Source: Cacajao melanocephalus (lineage: Eukaryota > Chordata > Mammalia > Primates > Pitheciidae). Taken from it: a stretch of 64,000 nucleotides of DNA. The notes under the pieces are model-generated. The model worked only from the letters and a program-made list of their open reading frames with translations, did not search any database and was not told the DNA's origin. The stretch is taken from contig CAUYLG010022255.1 in NCBI GenBank assembly GCA_963573385.1, forward strand, positions 51,201 through 115,200, written 5' to 3'. Below are positions 35,639 through 49,523 of the stretch, piece by piece. The position numbers were made by a program, and so were the translations under genes. Position 1 is the first letter of the stretch. Every line of letters begins with the position of its first letter.

Positions 35639-36175
35639 CTTATGACAGTACCATATTGTTTTGATTACGCTATCTTTGTAACATAGTTTGGAATCAGGTT
35701 GTGTGAGGCTTCCAGCTTTGCTCTTCTTTCTTAAAATGTCTCTATCTATTTGGGGTCTTTTGTGGTTGCCTACAATTTTTGATTGTTTATTCTATTTCTG
35801 TGAAAAAAAATGCTATTTGAATTTTGATAGGTATTGTACAGAATTTGTACATCACGTCAGGTAATAGATATTTTACCAATGTTAATTCTTCATATACAAG
35901 AGCATCATATATATTTCTTTTATTTATGTCTTCTTCATTTTCTTTAAATTACTTATAGTGTTCAGTGTACATATCTTCTACCACCTTAAATTTATTTTCA
36001 ATAATTTTATTTTTCTTGATGCTGTTTTCAGGGAGATTGCTTTCTTAATTTCTTTCTTGGATAGTTAATTGTTAATATATAGACTTATAAATGATTTTAA
36101 CATTGATTTATTAGTTCTAGTAGTTTGGTGATTGCATATTTAGGGTTTTCTACATGAAATATCATGCTATCTAGG
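35639..36175 (-). mobile_element. Inverted 5' segment of a twin-primed L1
   Basis: Minus-strand L1 ORF2: 'acagtaccatattgttttga', 'tgtgaggcttccagctttgc' and 'ttttctacatgaaatatcat' reverse-complement to the reverse transcriptase and downstream ORF2 region. Its ORF2 3' boundary (35639) meets, in L1 coordinates, the start of the plus-strand segment at 36176. That is the layout of an L1 insertion with a 5' inversion. Confidence 0.85.
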
Positions 36176-36740
36176 ATAATAAACAAGACACAAAGACCAA
36201 TGGAACAGAACAGAGAACCCAGAAATAAACTCACACATATATGGTGAACTAATCTTTCACAAATGTGCCAAGAATACAAAACAGGTAATATATAATCTTT
36301 TCAATAAATGGTGTTGGGAAAGCTGGATATCCAAATGCAAAAAAAAAATAAAATTGAACCCATATTTTATACTATACAAAACTCAAATCAAAATAAATTC
36401 AAAACCTAAATTGTTAGACCTGAAACCATAAGGGTCCCACATGAAAACATAGTGGAAAAGTTACTTGATATTGACCTTGGTGATGATATACTGAAAATAA
36501 TACCGAAACAGGCAACAGAAGCAAAAATAAACAAGTGGAACTACATCAAACCAAAAAGCTTCTGTATAGCAAAAGAAAGAATCAACAGAGTGAAAAGGAT
36601 ACCCACAGAATGAGAGAAATACTTGCAAACCATATATCTAATAAGTGGTTAGTATCAAAAATACTTAGAAAATGCCTACAACCCACTAACAACAACAAGA
36701 AAAGATCTAGAGTGAAAGCTAGTCTATATCTGTCCTTACA
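36176..36740 (+). mobile_element. Sense 3' segment of the twin-primed L1 (ORF2)
   Basis: 'agaccaatggaacagaacag', 'ataaatggtgttgggaaagc', 'ctgaaaccataagggtccc' and 'cttctgtatagcaaaagaaa' are ORF2 of an L1MA/L1MB-like copy, in sense. It starts where the inverted segment's L1 position leaves off. The 75-codon frame at 36535-36762 is an ORF2 remnant. Confidence 0.88.
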
Positions 36741-36759
36741 AATCTCAAAAACAATTTAT

Positions 36760-37130
36760 TAAAATTTGAAAATGATTAGCAAGTAGTGTAATTGCCTAAT
36801 AGCAAAAGCTTGAAAACTGTTCAAAGAACACAACAAAATATAGTAACTCAACAGCATAATATCAAAATGTCTACCATCAAATGAAAAATTACTAGACATT
36901 TGAAAGGCAGGCAAATGTGAATTGTGGCAAGTACAAAAAAGAAGTTTATTGAAACAGACTCAAAATGACAGTATGATTAGTAGTAAAAGAAGGCACCATT
37001 ATAAAGATACTCAAGATTTAAAGAAAAACATGAGTATAACAAAAAGTGAGACAAAAGACATGCAAAATACCAAAGTGGAACTTCTAGAGATAAAAGCACA
37101 ATATTTGAGTTAAATATTAGCTAGAAACAT
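36760..37130 (+). mobile_element. Old L1 (L1M5-like) 5' region
   Basis: 'aaattactagacatttgaaa', 'ggcaggcaaatgtgaattgt' and 'gtggaacttctagagataaa' match the 5'UTR/ORF1 start of very old L1. It does not belong at this place in the flanking L1, so it is a separate piece. Confidence 0.65.
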
Positions 37131-37139
37131 AACAACAAT

Positions 37140-37530
37140 TAAGTGAAGAAGAAAAGGTAAGTGAACTTTAAGAAATAGCAAGAAACTATCCAAAAAGAAA
37201 TACTTTGATTCCACATATAGGTGAGGTCATGCAGTATTGATCAAAGGGTATAAAGTTTCAGAGAGATAGGAGGAATAGGTTCTGAGGTTTCTTGCACAAA
37301 AGGGTAACTATAGTCAATAATAATGCATTAAATATTTGAAAATAAAGAATAAATTTCTAATATGTCATAAATTTCAATGTCTAAAATATGAGAGTTAAGT
37401 GAGGTGATAGCTATCTAAATTAGCTTGATTTAATCATGTTACATTGTATACATATATCAAAACATCACATTGTACCCCATAAATATATGCAACTGCATTT
37501 TGTCAATTTTGAAAACCAACAGATGGTAGA
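37140..37530 (+). mobile_element. L1MA-like 3'UTR end
   Basis: 'gagataggaggaataggttc', 'ggtaactatagtcaataata', 'tgtatacatatatcaaaaca' and 'tcacattgtaccccataaat' are the L1MA-type 3' end. It may be the terminus of the twin-primed copy. Confidence 0.85.
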
Positions 37531-37556
37531 AAGTTAAAAGTTATTGATTAATATAG

Positions 37557-37917
<361 letters not shown>

Positions 37918-37930
37918 TGCTTTCTCTCTT

Positions 37931-38985
37931 CTAATATGTTTAAAATGTGTGAGCATGCAGAATTTGGAAATATGTTAAGAAGACTAGAAAAAAGCAAGAT
38001 ATTTTTGAACATCCCACCTGCAAAAATATAAATAAATAAATAAATAAAGAAGTAAGACAAAGAAAAGGCAACCAAACTACTTCATACAAACTACTGAGGA
38101 AATTAAAAATATGGTTTCACAGGTTAGTCATACAGATCAAATGAAAAGTAAATTTATTTTCACAATAAGTATTATTAAATAAAGGAAAGTAATTCTTGCC
38201 ACATAAAAGAGTAAGAGAGTTAGTATTTTCTAATGTTCCAAATAAACTCTCTACAACAAACTATGTGCTTCCAAAGTCTCCCTGAAGAAAAATTTATCAT
38301 CCAGGTTTTCAGCACATATAACACAATCCTAAAAATTCAAATGAGCACAAAATATATTATTATAAAAGTCTGAACTTTAAAATTTCAGATTCTGCCCTTA
38401 AGGGTATTTCCCATATGAGTTTAAGTTTCTCTCATCAACCCCCATCCCACCACCAAAAAAAAAAAGGAATAGGTAAAGAACTTAGGTAAATTTTCACTAT
38501 GTCAATGCAGAATTATTTTCTTGACCTCAATTTCTTGCAAAATAAGAATAGACTCCATGAAGTGTCTTCTAAGCAAGAAAGTATGATAAATAATTTTTTC
38601 ATCTATATGTGATACATAATAACTGATTGAAGGCAATAATTAATAATGATAGTATAAAGCCAGCAGTATGTAATACAACCTCTTTATCTTTACATTGGAT
38701 AACTTAGTTTGAAAGAAATTAAACTGGAACAGTTCAAGGGCTGAAGCAGTTTAGAAATTTTATGCATTTCTTTGTCTATTTATGCAATTGAAGAAAAATT
38801 ATATATCTCCTTCAGATCATACGTGGGGGAAAATTAACAGTAAGAAATTCATGTAGTAGGAATAGGAAATCCTTCCTCAGCCTATAAAATTCACCTCAAA
38901 TAAGGTGCTAAAGCATGCAAAATATATTAAAATATTCAGCACATATAGCACATATTTGGCTTAAGATTCAGGTGAATACTGTACA
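37931..38985. other. No recognisable feature; short (AAAT)n
   Basis: AT-rich spacer. An (AAAT)n run lies at 38027-38048 and an A11 run near 38455. No gene or confident repeat. Confidence 0.5.
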
Positions 38986-38989
38986 TCAG

Positions 38990-39412
38990 CCTCCTAAACT
39001 AGGAGCCTCTAGACTCTTCCTCCCACTATGAACACACTAAATAAGCAGCTACACAAGGATCAGTGGACAGAACCTTCACTAGACAACTGAAACTGCAGAG
39101 AGCAGAGCCACAGTATGACAAAGCGTCTGGTTTGAATAAGCATGCAGGCATTTGCCAGATCTCCTCTCCCTCGCTCAGTGTGGAGCAAGCTGATAATAAA
39201 CTCCAGATCTAAGCTTCTCTTTAAGGAGAAAAGAAATTGTACTGTACGTCTAGAACCCTGACTTTTCTGGCACCTACTTGAGAGATCTTCTCAGGCACTA
39301 ATGGGATTTGCCATATTTTAGACTCCTGAGGGCCACTAAGACAGCAGATTGAATGAATGAGCACAAAGATTTAAGAAGTCTGCACAATATCTTGCTGGTC
39401 CAGTTGGTGGGA
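38990..39412 (+). repeat. Possible old L1 5'UTR segment
   Basis: 'gcatttgccagatctcctct', 'ataataaactccagatctaa' and 'tctctttaaggagaaaagaa' recall 5' regions of old L1. The call is supported by L1 ORF2 sequence at 39.47 kb in the same orientation, but it is weak. Confidence 0.35.
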
Positions 39413-39415
39413 ATT

Positions 39416-39469
39416 GTCTTCTATATGAGGACAGTCTTCTATATGAGGATTGTCTTCTATATGAGGACA
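39416..39469 (+). repeat. 18-bp minisatellite, three copies
   Basis: Three head-to-tail copies of 'gtcttctatatgaggaca' start at 39416, 39434 and 39452. Copies 1 and 3 are identical and copy 2 differs at its last two bases. The unit length is a multiple of three, but I see no coding context. Confidence 0.97.
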
Positions 39470-39471
39470 AC

Positions 39472-39600
39472 TTCCAAACTTATTTGATGAGGCCAACATC
39501 ACCATGTTACCAAAGCCAGACAAATAAACCACAAGAAAAGAAAACTACTGACCAATATCCCTAATGAACATAATACGTTCAACAAAAAATCACAAAATCA
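39472..39600 (+). mobile_element. Old L1 ORF2 fragment
   Basis: 'cttatttgatgaggccaaca', 'tcaccatgttaccaaagcca' and 'ctgaccaatatccctaatga' match the segment just before the reverse transcriptase domain of L1 ORF2. Confidence 0.8.
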
Positions 39601-39920
39601 AATAATGCAAAAAGAATTAAAAAGAGATGAGAAGATAAAACATAAAAGAAAACCAGCTGAAAGGTAAATATGCAAAAGAGCTGGGTCAGATAAGAAAAGA
39701 TTTTAAAGGGAAAAAAAAGAAAAAAAAAAAGAAAAAGTTTTAAAGAAACGAAAAAATAAATTTGGAAAGTATTTTGAAATCTGTAAGAATACACATCAAA
39801 CTGTTTTTAATTTTTAAACAAAAAAATATAAATGTCATGAAACCAACCAGAGAAGCTCCTTCAAAATGTAGAAGATAAAGACAAGGAAATGGCATGTGTA
39901 TCAGAAATACATATGCACAT
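39601..39920. other. A-rich spacer
   Basis: A-rich sequence with several A-runs (for example 39710-39730). No gene. The minus-strand 71-codon frame is compositional. Confidence 0.5.
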
Positions 39921-40672
<752 letters not shown>

Positions 40673-42085
40673 TTAAATAAAATAATAATTTTAAGGATAA
40701 AATAGGGATGATAAGCAGGTTACCTACAAAGGGAAAAGAGACTAAAACATGGCTAAGGCTATAGGAAATGAGAGAAGAAAACAAAGAAACAGCAACATAT
40801 TTTGAAAGATAAAATAAAAGATTGCACACATACATTCTACACCAAATTGAACTGTTGTCATTGTAGAAAATGACTTAAATTTCCTGAGCTTCAACTTCTA
40901 ATCTGTTTATGTGACCAATAATAATTTCTTTCTCACAGGGTTACTGTGAAGACCAGGGTAAGTTCTATGCAGTTACTGCTATGGTACTGAAATCTGCTTT
41001 CGTACAAATTTGGAAAACTATCTCAATGTAAATATCAATAAAAACACCGCCGAATAACACTAAAAATTATGAAGAACTTAGATTATAAAATAAACTTTAA
41101 AATAGTCTGAACAACATTAAAATATTGATGATAGTGATCATTCTTTCTCTCTTCTGGCTTTTAATAGGAAATTTTGTATGGTTTCATTGTTGAGTATATA
41201 GAGTCAGATTATTGTGTCTTCAATACATTAATCCTTCCATACTTAAAATGAGTTGAATTATAGACATAGGTTTAAATAAAAAATTAATTAAAACTTTGAG
41301 TGTAGAAGTTGCTGAGTTGTGATTTTGAGAATGCAAAGAACTGAGTTAGCCATTACCTTTAGTTTAGAAAGACAGCAAAATTTACTTACAAAATAGTTAC
41401 CAAAAAATTAAATTCAATCTGTTCTTATCCTATATCTTGATTTCTTAAAACTAAATTTTGAAATAATGCATAATTATTCTATCTTTTGTAACCATAAAGT
41501 TTAATTCTGACTAAGCTTTACTTTTAATAATTATCAGCTAAGTATTGATAATTCCATGGTGATTGTAACCTTCACTGATTTACTACAGTCAAATAAATAT
41601 ATATTAATATATATACATGTGCATATTTTGGTATCTCTTGTCAAGCAAGAAGCAATTATCAGGAAGCATTTTCTTCTGCAGAATTTATTTTATCCAGATA
41701 AAGTAACCATATAAAATTACACTAATTTTAAAGCTTTAGGTAACATCTCATGCTTCCATAAAGTTAATGTTAATTCACATTTATGATAAACGTCTCTGTC
41801 ATGTTAAAGGGATTAACTTTATATTTGGAGTTGACTGGTAGTTTATATTTTACCTCCAGTAGTTTTAGCATAAATGTAACAGTAGAAAGTTGTGGAAGCT
41901 GTTGCTAGTTGTGAATTTTCCTGTCCAGTCAGCAAGTCCAAACACTAATTTTTCCTATCCTACAAGCCTCTATTTGCTAATGCAATGGCAGGACACACAG
42001 GGAGAAACTGTGCGGTCTCACTTTTGCATGTGTTTTTATCTGAGTTATTTAGAGAGCTGCAGCAGTTGAGATAAGAGTTTGACAG
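40673..42085. other. No recognisable feature
   Basis: About 1.4 kb of AT-rich sequence. A TA-rich low-complexity patch lies at about 41598-41622. No gene or confident repeat; the last 100 bases may belong to the following LTR. Confidence 0.5.
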
Positions 42086-42089
42086 AACT

Positions 42090-42590
42090 TGTTTCTCAAG
42101 ACACAGGTCACAAGGACCCCACTAACCAAACAGGATTTGGTAAGGAAGCTGGCCCAAACCCAAGAAAACTAAGATGGCAACAGAAGTGACCTCTGGTCCA
42201 TCCTTACTGCTTTGCTTATTATACATAAAGTATAATGTATTAGCATGCTAAAAGACACCCCCACCAACTCTATGACAGTATACAGATGCTCTGGTGACTC
42301 TTAGATGTTATCCTGATGGTCTAAAAAGGGACAGAACCATAGGTTCGGAGAATTTTCTGCCCTCTTCACAGAAAAAAAGTCATGAATAATCTTCCCCTTG
42401 GTTAGCATTTGATCAAGAAACAACCATAAAAATAGCCAACCAGGAGCCCTTGGGGTTACTCTGCCTGTGGAGTAGCCATCTTTTTATTACTTTCTTAATA
42501 AACTTGCTTTCATTTCACTTGGTTGGCTGGATCTTGAATTCTTTCCTGCATAAAGCCATGTGACACAACTATTGTGGTTTTGTATTTTAA
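42090..42590 (+). mobile_element. Solo ERV1-like LTR
   Basis: 'aagatggcaacagaagtgac', 'ataatgtattagcatgctaa', 'aaccataaaaatagccaacc' and 'ctgtggagtagccatctttt' are followed by AATAAA at 42497-42502 and 'cttgctttcatttcactt'. The order fits U3, polyadenylation signal and U5 of an ERV1 LTR. Family not named. No gag, pol or env lies next to it. Confidence 0.8.
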
Positions 42591-43110
42591 TTTTCAACAT
42601 AGTTCCAGATTTTCAGTGTCATAAATATCTAACTCAAACCCTTCACACATATTAGCCTCTTGCAACAGTGTCTTTGTGAAACATAGAGCATCATTTATAG
42701 CTTTTTCAAGAAAAAGCTTAATTTAATCTAAATATTATCAGATGGAAGACTTAAATGGTTTTACTGATTTCTAGTAGCAAACATGATAATTGAAGTTGAT
42801 CCAGATAGCTGTATCTGAACAATGGAGACCTGCTGTGATATTACCAAGAGGTTTTATTTAAAGCAAGCTAGAAGAAATTCTGGGCTGAAATAAGCATTTC
42901 AACTGCCAAATTCTAGGAGGAAATTAAGTAACAATATGCACAATTGATCTGAGATTAAAATCAATGCTTCAGGAAAATACACATTTTGACTACTCTACTT
43001 TCATACCCGGGCATCATTTTTGTAGCTTGTTAAGCTTCTCATTCATAAACCAAAAATACAATTCTAAGCCTTGCAACTGACTAAGTGGATCCCTCCTCCC
43101 AGCCAAGGAG
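42591..43110. other. No recognisable feature
   Basis: Spacer between two ERV1-like LTRs; no internal retroviral sequence is visible. Confidence 0.5.
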
Positions 43111-43114
43111 ATTC

Positions 43115-44243
43115 TGAAGTCTGAAAAACTAATTCAGGTCATGATGGGAAGAGGCATCAAACGTGCCTCTTTATACTCTCCTGCCTTTAGAATTCAGGCG
43201 CAACTGACAAGCGTTAACATTAAAACAGAGCTCTTAAGACTGGCAAATGGACTCTTGGTAGCAATAAGATACCAAATTCCAACCTGACTAGTATAGCATC
43301 TCACATGACAGATAGCAGACCTTGAAAGAATTCAAGGCTGGCTGTGGTGGTTCACACCTGTAATGCCAACAGTTTGGGAGGCTGAGGCAGGTGGATCATT
43401 GGAAGTCACGAGTTCAAGACCAGCCTGGCCAACATGACGAAATGTTATCTCTACTAAAAATACAAAAATTAGCTGGGCATGGTGACACACAACTGTAATC
43501 CCAGGTACTCAAGAGGCTGAGGTACTAGAATCACTTGAACCCTGGAGGTAGAGGTTGTAGTGAGCTGAGATGGTTCATTGCACTCCAACCTGGGTGACAC
43601 ACTGAGACTCTGTCTCAGAAAACAAAAGAAAGAATTCAAAGTATATTACCCCCAAATATATTTCTTTGACATATTTTTAAATGGTCCTGCAAAACCGTCT
43701 CTTACAGGGGAAATCTATATTTTGTAGAGAATCCCTTTCTCTTTCCCAGTCTTTTCCTAATCAAGGAGAGATTAACTAACAGTCTGGCACCTTTTTAGTT
43801 AGATAAGAAATATTACCATCTATTCTCTCTGAAGCCCACTACCTGGAGACTTTACCTACGTAATGAGAACCTTGGTCTCCACAACCCCTTATCTTAGCCC
43901 AGACATTCTTTTCTACTGATTCCAGGTCTTTAGATAATAACTTAACTCTTTCAACCAATTGCCAATGAGAAACTCTTTGAATCTACCTATGACCTGGAAG
44001 CTCCCACTTCAACTTGTCCTGCATTTCTGGACCAAACCAATGCATACTTAATATGCAGTGATTGATTTCTGCCTGTAACTTCTGTCCCCCTAAAATGTAT
44101 AAAATTAAGCTGCAACCCAACCACTTCGGGCACATGTTCTCAGGACCTCTTGGGACTGTGCCTCAGGCCTTGGTCACTCAGATTTGTGCTCAGAATAAAT
44201 CCCTTTAAACATTTTACAGAGCTTGACTGCTTTTTATTGACAC
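43115..44243 (+). mobile_element. Solo ERV1-like LTR, split by an Alu
   Basis: Left part: 'tcaggtcatgatgggaagag', 'tttagaattcaggcgcaact'. Right part: 'gagagattaactaacagtct', 'acaaccccttatcttagccc', 'tgtaacttctgtccccctaa', 'gggcacatgttctcaggacc' and AATAAA near 44194. Without the 292-bp Alu the LTR is about 0.83 kb. It matches an ERV1 LTR group (MER-type) that I cannot name exactly. No coding region flanks it. Confidence 0.85.
43336..43627 (+). mobile_element. Alu SINE inside an LTR, perfect target-site duplication
   Basis: Full-length Alu, S-like, starting 'ggctggctgtggtggttcac'. Its flanks are identical 12-mers, 'gaaagaattcaa', at 43324-43335 and 43628-43639. The insertion splits the LTR cleanly. 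Confidence 0.97.
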
Positions 44244-44244
44244 A

Positions 44245-45051
44245 ACAAATGATTTGAAGCACTCCGTTCAAATACCCATACATATTCATCCATCTCTCTT
44301 CTCCTATGCAGAAAAAATTAACTTTTTTTGAGAAAATGTAGTTTGTTGGAATATTTAGCATTTTATATTTCAGTTAGAATTAAAGAATTATAAATCATAA
44401 ACCAAATGGTGCTTTTTTCTTCAGAAATATAGTTCCTGAATAAATTTTAGAAGCATTTATCTTCTTAAAATGAAATGCATCTGATGATGTTTGAATTTTT
44501 TTTCAAAATGTTTAAGAGAATAATAAATATTATGCACTTTCATTACATTATAAGGAAAATGGCCACTGATGGAAGCAGGGAATCCTGTTTGATACAGAGC
44601 TCAGCTTCCTGCAGGCCTTTCGCAAAGTGGTTTCAGGTAGCCCCTCACTTCCCACATTGCTCACTGGTTTGCCACTGGGAGCAATTGTTCTGATAGAGAT
44701 GGTTGTACCAACTTTGACAAATCACTTTGATCAGTTTTTCCCTTCAGGAAAACATAAAATATAGATCTCAAGTTTGGAAATAAAATAACACATAAGTTAT
44801 CATTATCACCCACTATAAGAAATTATTTATGCTACTGTTACTTGCAATCAGTGTTATTTTCTGTGACTGGTGAGAGAAATTACTAGCCATACCCTTCGAA
44901 AGTTTCAGAAAATATTTGCTCTAATAAAAGATGCATAGTTAATTTTTATAATTAACTCAATTGTGTGAGTCTCTTCTATTATAAACTAAGCAAATAATAA
45001 TGTTTAAAAATGAAGTATTTAGATTATAAAGAGCACGGTATAAGCTATTTA
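44245..45051. other. No recognisable feature
   Basis: Anonymous sequence. 44560-44720 is less AT-rich than the surroundings, with a 72-codon frame and no recognisable domain. Confidence 0.45.
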
Positions 45052-45065
45052 AGAAAACACTTGAT

Positions 45066-45351
45066 TGCCAGAAGTAGTGGCTCACACCTGTAATCCCAGC
45101 ATTTTGGAAGGCTGAGGTGGGCAGATAATTTGAGGTCAGGAGCTCAAGACCAGCCTGGCCAACGTGGTGAAAACCCATCTCTACTAAAAATACAAATATT
45201 AGCCGGGCGTGGTGGCATGGGCCTGTAATCCCAGCTACTTGGGAGGCTGGCGCAGGAGAATCACAGAGGTTGCAGTGAGCTGAGATCACACCACTGCACT
45301 CCAGTTTGGGTGAAAGAGTGAGTCTGTCTAAAAAAAAAAGAAAAAAAAAAC
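45066..45351 (+). mobile_element. Alu SINE with target-site duplication and right-arm deletion
   Basis: S-type Alu. In the right arm 'gagaatcacagaggttg' lacks the usual 'cttgaaccc...gcgga' block of about 16-18 bases. The 14-mer 'agaaaacacttgat' is repeated perfectly at 45052-45065 and 45352-45365. The 110-codon minus-strand frame is Alu-derived. Confidence 0.97.
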
Positions 45352-45365
45352 AGAAAACACTTGAT

Positions 45366-46665
45366 GACTTAAATTATCTTAAATATGTATATCACCAACT
45401 AGTAATTAAATTATAAGATATAAGCTACAGTATCAAAATGTCAGAATTTCCCTGACTGCTTGAATTGGGACATTTAGTCTTTTGCCCTCAATACCCTTTG
45501 GTTCTCATGCCTTTTAATTGAGACTGGAATTACAGCTGAGCCAAATATGAGTTGTAATTACCAGCTTTCCTAAGCGTCCAGCTCACAGATGGAAAATCAT
45601 AGAACTACTAGTCCTCCATAAATGCATGGACTAATATTTCTAATAATAAATTTATTTGTATATTATCTTTAAATAGAAGCAATATATATAGAGAGAGGAA
45701 TCTCTGATACAGATAACCTTGACTAATACTAGTACAGTGCTAGTTCAAGGGACAGAAACTTGGCAACTTTCCTACTAATATAAAGATCAATATTTTTACC
45801 TAGGATTGCAATATTTTATACAATCCATGTTTTACTACCAGGTTTTCTATAGATGTTTAAAATGATAAAGGGAATCAATAGAAGTATAATTTTTGTTCAT
45901 GTAAAAATAATGAAGTCAAGTTATTGGATGTTTTATTTTCTTCTAGTTGGTTTATTATCTCTCTGGTAATAGAGATAATATTATCTCTAAAATAAAAGGA
46001 GAGATTCTGTTCTCCTTTTGTAAGAAAAGAGTAAATTAAGAACAGTTTCTTATATTAAAAGTTATTTTTCTAATCTTACACTATCATAATCAAAAGTGAT
46101 TTTTCTGAACTTACACTATCACACTCATTTCCTAGACTGCCATCTTTGGTTATGAGGGTTTTCACTGAATTTGAGTATTATAACAGCTTTCAAAGCCAAT
46201 TCTACATGTCCTACATATGTTTCTATTAATAGTGATGGGAGAACATTGTGTTTAGCATAAAATTAATGTAACTCAACATTTTCATCTTATTATTCAACAT
46301 TGATATCTTAGTTATTTTAAAATAGTAGAAAGAAAACTACTTGGAAGTGTGGTCATAAAATTGATAGTCCCTTTATAAAAATTTGAAACTTTTTGAATGT
46401 TTGTGTGTGACATGATGAATTAAAGACTTTATTTAAAGTATCATGCTTAAAATATTTAAGTACCGAAAGTGAGCAACCATTACCTTTTTAGACTTCTAAA
46501 TTTTGATTAGATTTTTATAGAAGTATCTATATAATTAAAAAGTAAATAAGTATTAATGATACTAATGTAAGTACTAATAATCACAAAGACAATTATCATT
46601 TTAAAATTATTTGGGTAATTTTTGATTAATGTTCTATTTTGCCATTCAAATCTAAACTGAAGGCT
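45366..46665. other. No recognisable feature
   Basis: About 1.3 kb of AT-rich spacer. No gene, RNA or confident repeat. Confidence 0.5.
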
Positions 46666-46669
46666 ATGG

Positions 46670-46770
46670 TATCAGTGTTTTTCTTGCTCACTTTGTAGCC
46701 CTGTGTTGCTGGAATGCTTGTCACACAGTAGGCCCTAGAAAATGTTGGCTTAATAAAAAAATCATTTATT
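46670..46770 (+). repeat. MIR/L2 3' end fragment
   Basis: 'cttgtcacacagtaggccct', then 'agaaaatgttggcttaataa', is the terminal block of a MIR or L2. Confidence 0.5.
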
Positions 46771-46794
46771 ATAACAAATAATGATAAAAATTAG

Positions 46795-46980
46795 ATTAAA
46801 AAGATTATTTATGATAATTATGTTAATATAAATTTTTCATGACTCTCACAGCAACCCTGCAAGGTGAATGCAGTTGTCCTGTTTAGAGGTTGAGAAAACT
46901 CATGCTCAGAGAGATTGTGTTACTTGCTCCAAAGTTATGCAGATAGAATTTCCCCAGTCAGTAGTTTCTAGTTTTATTTA
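46795..46980 (-). repeat. MIR SINE
   Basis: 'ctctcacagcaaccctgcaa', 'ggtgaatgcagttgtcctgt', 'tgctcagagagattgtgtta' is MIR in reverse order. Confidence 0.87.
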
Positions 46981-47154
46981 TTTATGACTTTTTCCACACA
47001 TAGATCAGAGGTGCTCTGTGAAAAATCTTGTCTAAATTCTCTACACAGTTCTCACTTTGTGCTTCTCTCCACTGTGGTATCATTTTATGAACATGGATAA
47101 TTTTACTTCCATAATTACCAATGGCTATAAGTTCATATATTCTCCAATTATCTT

Positions 47155-47310
47155 TCACTGATTCAATAAATATGTATTGAGCCATGTACTATCCTGAGTA
47201 TTAGGGTTTTGTACAAAATGAGTCAGATTGTAGCTTTGCCTTTACAGAAGTTACATTTTAAAGGAGCAGAACATATGCAATGTATTAAAATGCTCCTGAA
47301 TGATTTGAAA
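47155..47310 (-). repeat. L2 LINE, 3' end
   Basis: 'ttcaataaatatgtattgag', 'ccatgtactatcctgagtat' and 'cagaagttacattttaaagg' follow the reversed L2 end. Confidence 0.7.
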
Positions 47311-48174
47311 GTCATGTTTATCCCACAAGCTCTTTCTTGGAAATTTCATTAACTTTTCCACAGCAAAGTAGGGTTCTGAGCAAACTGAACTTTAAAATTA
47401 CCTGAGCTAATGAATGTATGGTAGCTGATACACAGTAAATATCTAATGATTAGTAGTTGCTTAATTCAGTTCCCATCTAGGTAGTTGAATATAGAGATAT
47501 AAAATGTCAATCATACCTACATAGAGATGAATAATAACTGGTTAGGAAGTAGCTATAGGCAAAAGAAATGTGTATGTGATAGAGAGAATGAGAGACAGAA
47601 AAAGAGAGAGAGAGGAGAAAGAGAAGGATTGATGTTTTCTGCCAAATAGCATAATCTTTCATAATGTTTATTGTTTTAAAGCCATTTTCCTCATTACCAA
47701 CCTTAAATATCCCTTCCCATTGCTATTGCATTTAGAGAGCAAGCCAAAGAGTACAGAAAGGCCAAAGGAAAAAAAAAAAAAAGCTGTTCTTGGGATAATC
47801 TTAATGCTGTCACAAATTTGATAAAGGAAAACACATCCAATTAAATTTTAGCATTTAAACATATTTGACACTAGTGAAGATATTTTGTGGGTATATGCTT
47901 ATGTTGAAGGCTAAGCTTCTTGTTAACTATGAGGGTTCACAGAGACCTCAGTTCTCTGTTACTAGAAAAAAATATCAATTCTGATTCTGCTGAATTTGTA
48001 TGTAAAAGACACTCAAAAGAAGGCCAGTAAATGAAAATGGACCAAGAAAATGAAAAGATGAGTTAACAGAATAAAGACAAAGACCTGTACCCCCAACTAT
48101 TTATCTTTGATAAAAAGATTCAATAAATTATAATATTAGAGGAGAAGATGCTAATGTCAGAATCATATTAACAA
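47311..48174. other. Spacer with a GA-rich tract
   Basis: No gene. A GA-rich low-complexity tract lies at 47580-47628 and an A15 run near 47770. Confidence 0.5.
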
Positions 48175-48300
48175 TAATAAATATTTGTTGAATACCTGTT
48201 AACTGCTATTCATTGTAGTCTCTGCAGAAAGAGATCAGATCAGAAATTCAGTCTTCATAGGGTTTATGATCTGGTTATAGTTTGTCATAAATGTTTATCT
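48175..48300 (-). repeat. L2 LINE fragment
   Basis: 'aataaatatttgttgaatac', 'catagggtttatgatctgg' resemble the reversed L2 end. Confidence 0.5.
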
Positions 48301-48808
48301 AAAGTAACCTTTTAATAATCTTACCTAGATAACTCCATAGAAGAGATTAAGCTATTCTCAATTAAACTCTTTCATGGTTTTTGTAAAATTTCCCATTAGG
48401 AAGGGATCAAGAAGGCTATGCCATATAATAGACTATCATATTATCAACTCCAGCCCTAAATATATATGACTTCTCAGCTCAATAAGCCACCATCAACTTA
48501 CTGCTTTCTGGTTTCATACTTGCTGTTCTTAAAAAAGAAAGAAATCAACTTGTCTTCCGCTCTATCCACAGGTGTAGCTGAAATCACATAGCACCTACGA
48601 AAGCATTAATGGCTTTGAAAATGACAATCTGCCAGAAAAAGAGGTTGTGTGTGAATGGACTATTTTCTCTGAAATTTATCAATTTAAATTATATTTAAAA
48701 ATTTTGCATTTTGATTATTCTGTGATATAAAATAATTACTTTTTAGCTAGTGCTTTAATAAAAAATAGAATCCTTTCTTATCACTTATTTTCTTTAAAAA
48801 CACTAATA
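48301..48808. other. No recognisable feature
   Basis: AT-rich spacer before the AluSc-like insertion. Confidence 0.45.
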
Positions 48809-48809
48809 G

Positions 48810-49523
<714 letters not shown>

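Noticed and set aside
39416..39469. CRISPR-like repeats
   Set aside because: The units are head to tail without spacers, in a primate genome. It is a minisatellite.
42090..44243. Provirus with two LTRs
   Set aside because: No gag, pol or env lies between them, and the two LTRs do not look alike by eye. Treated as independent solo LTRs.
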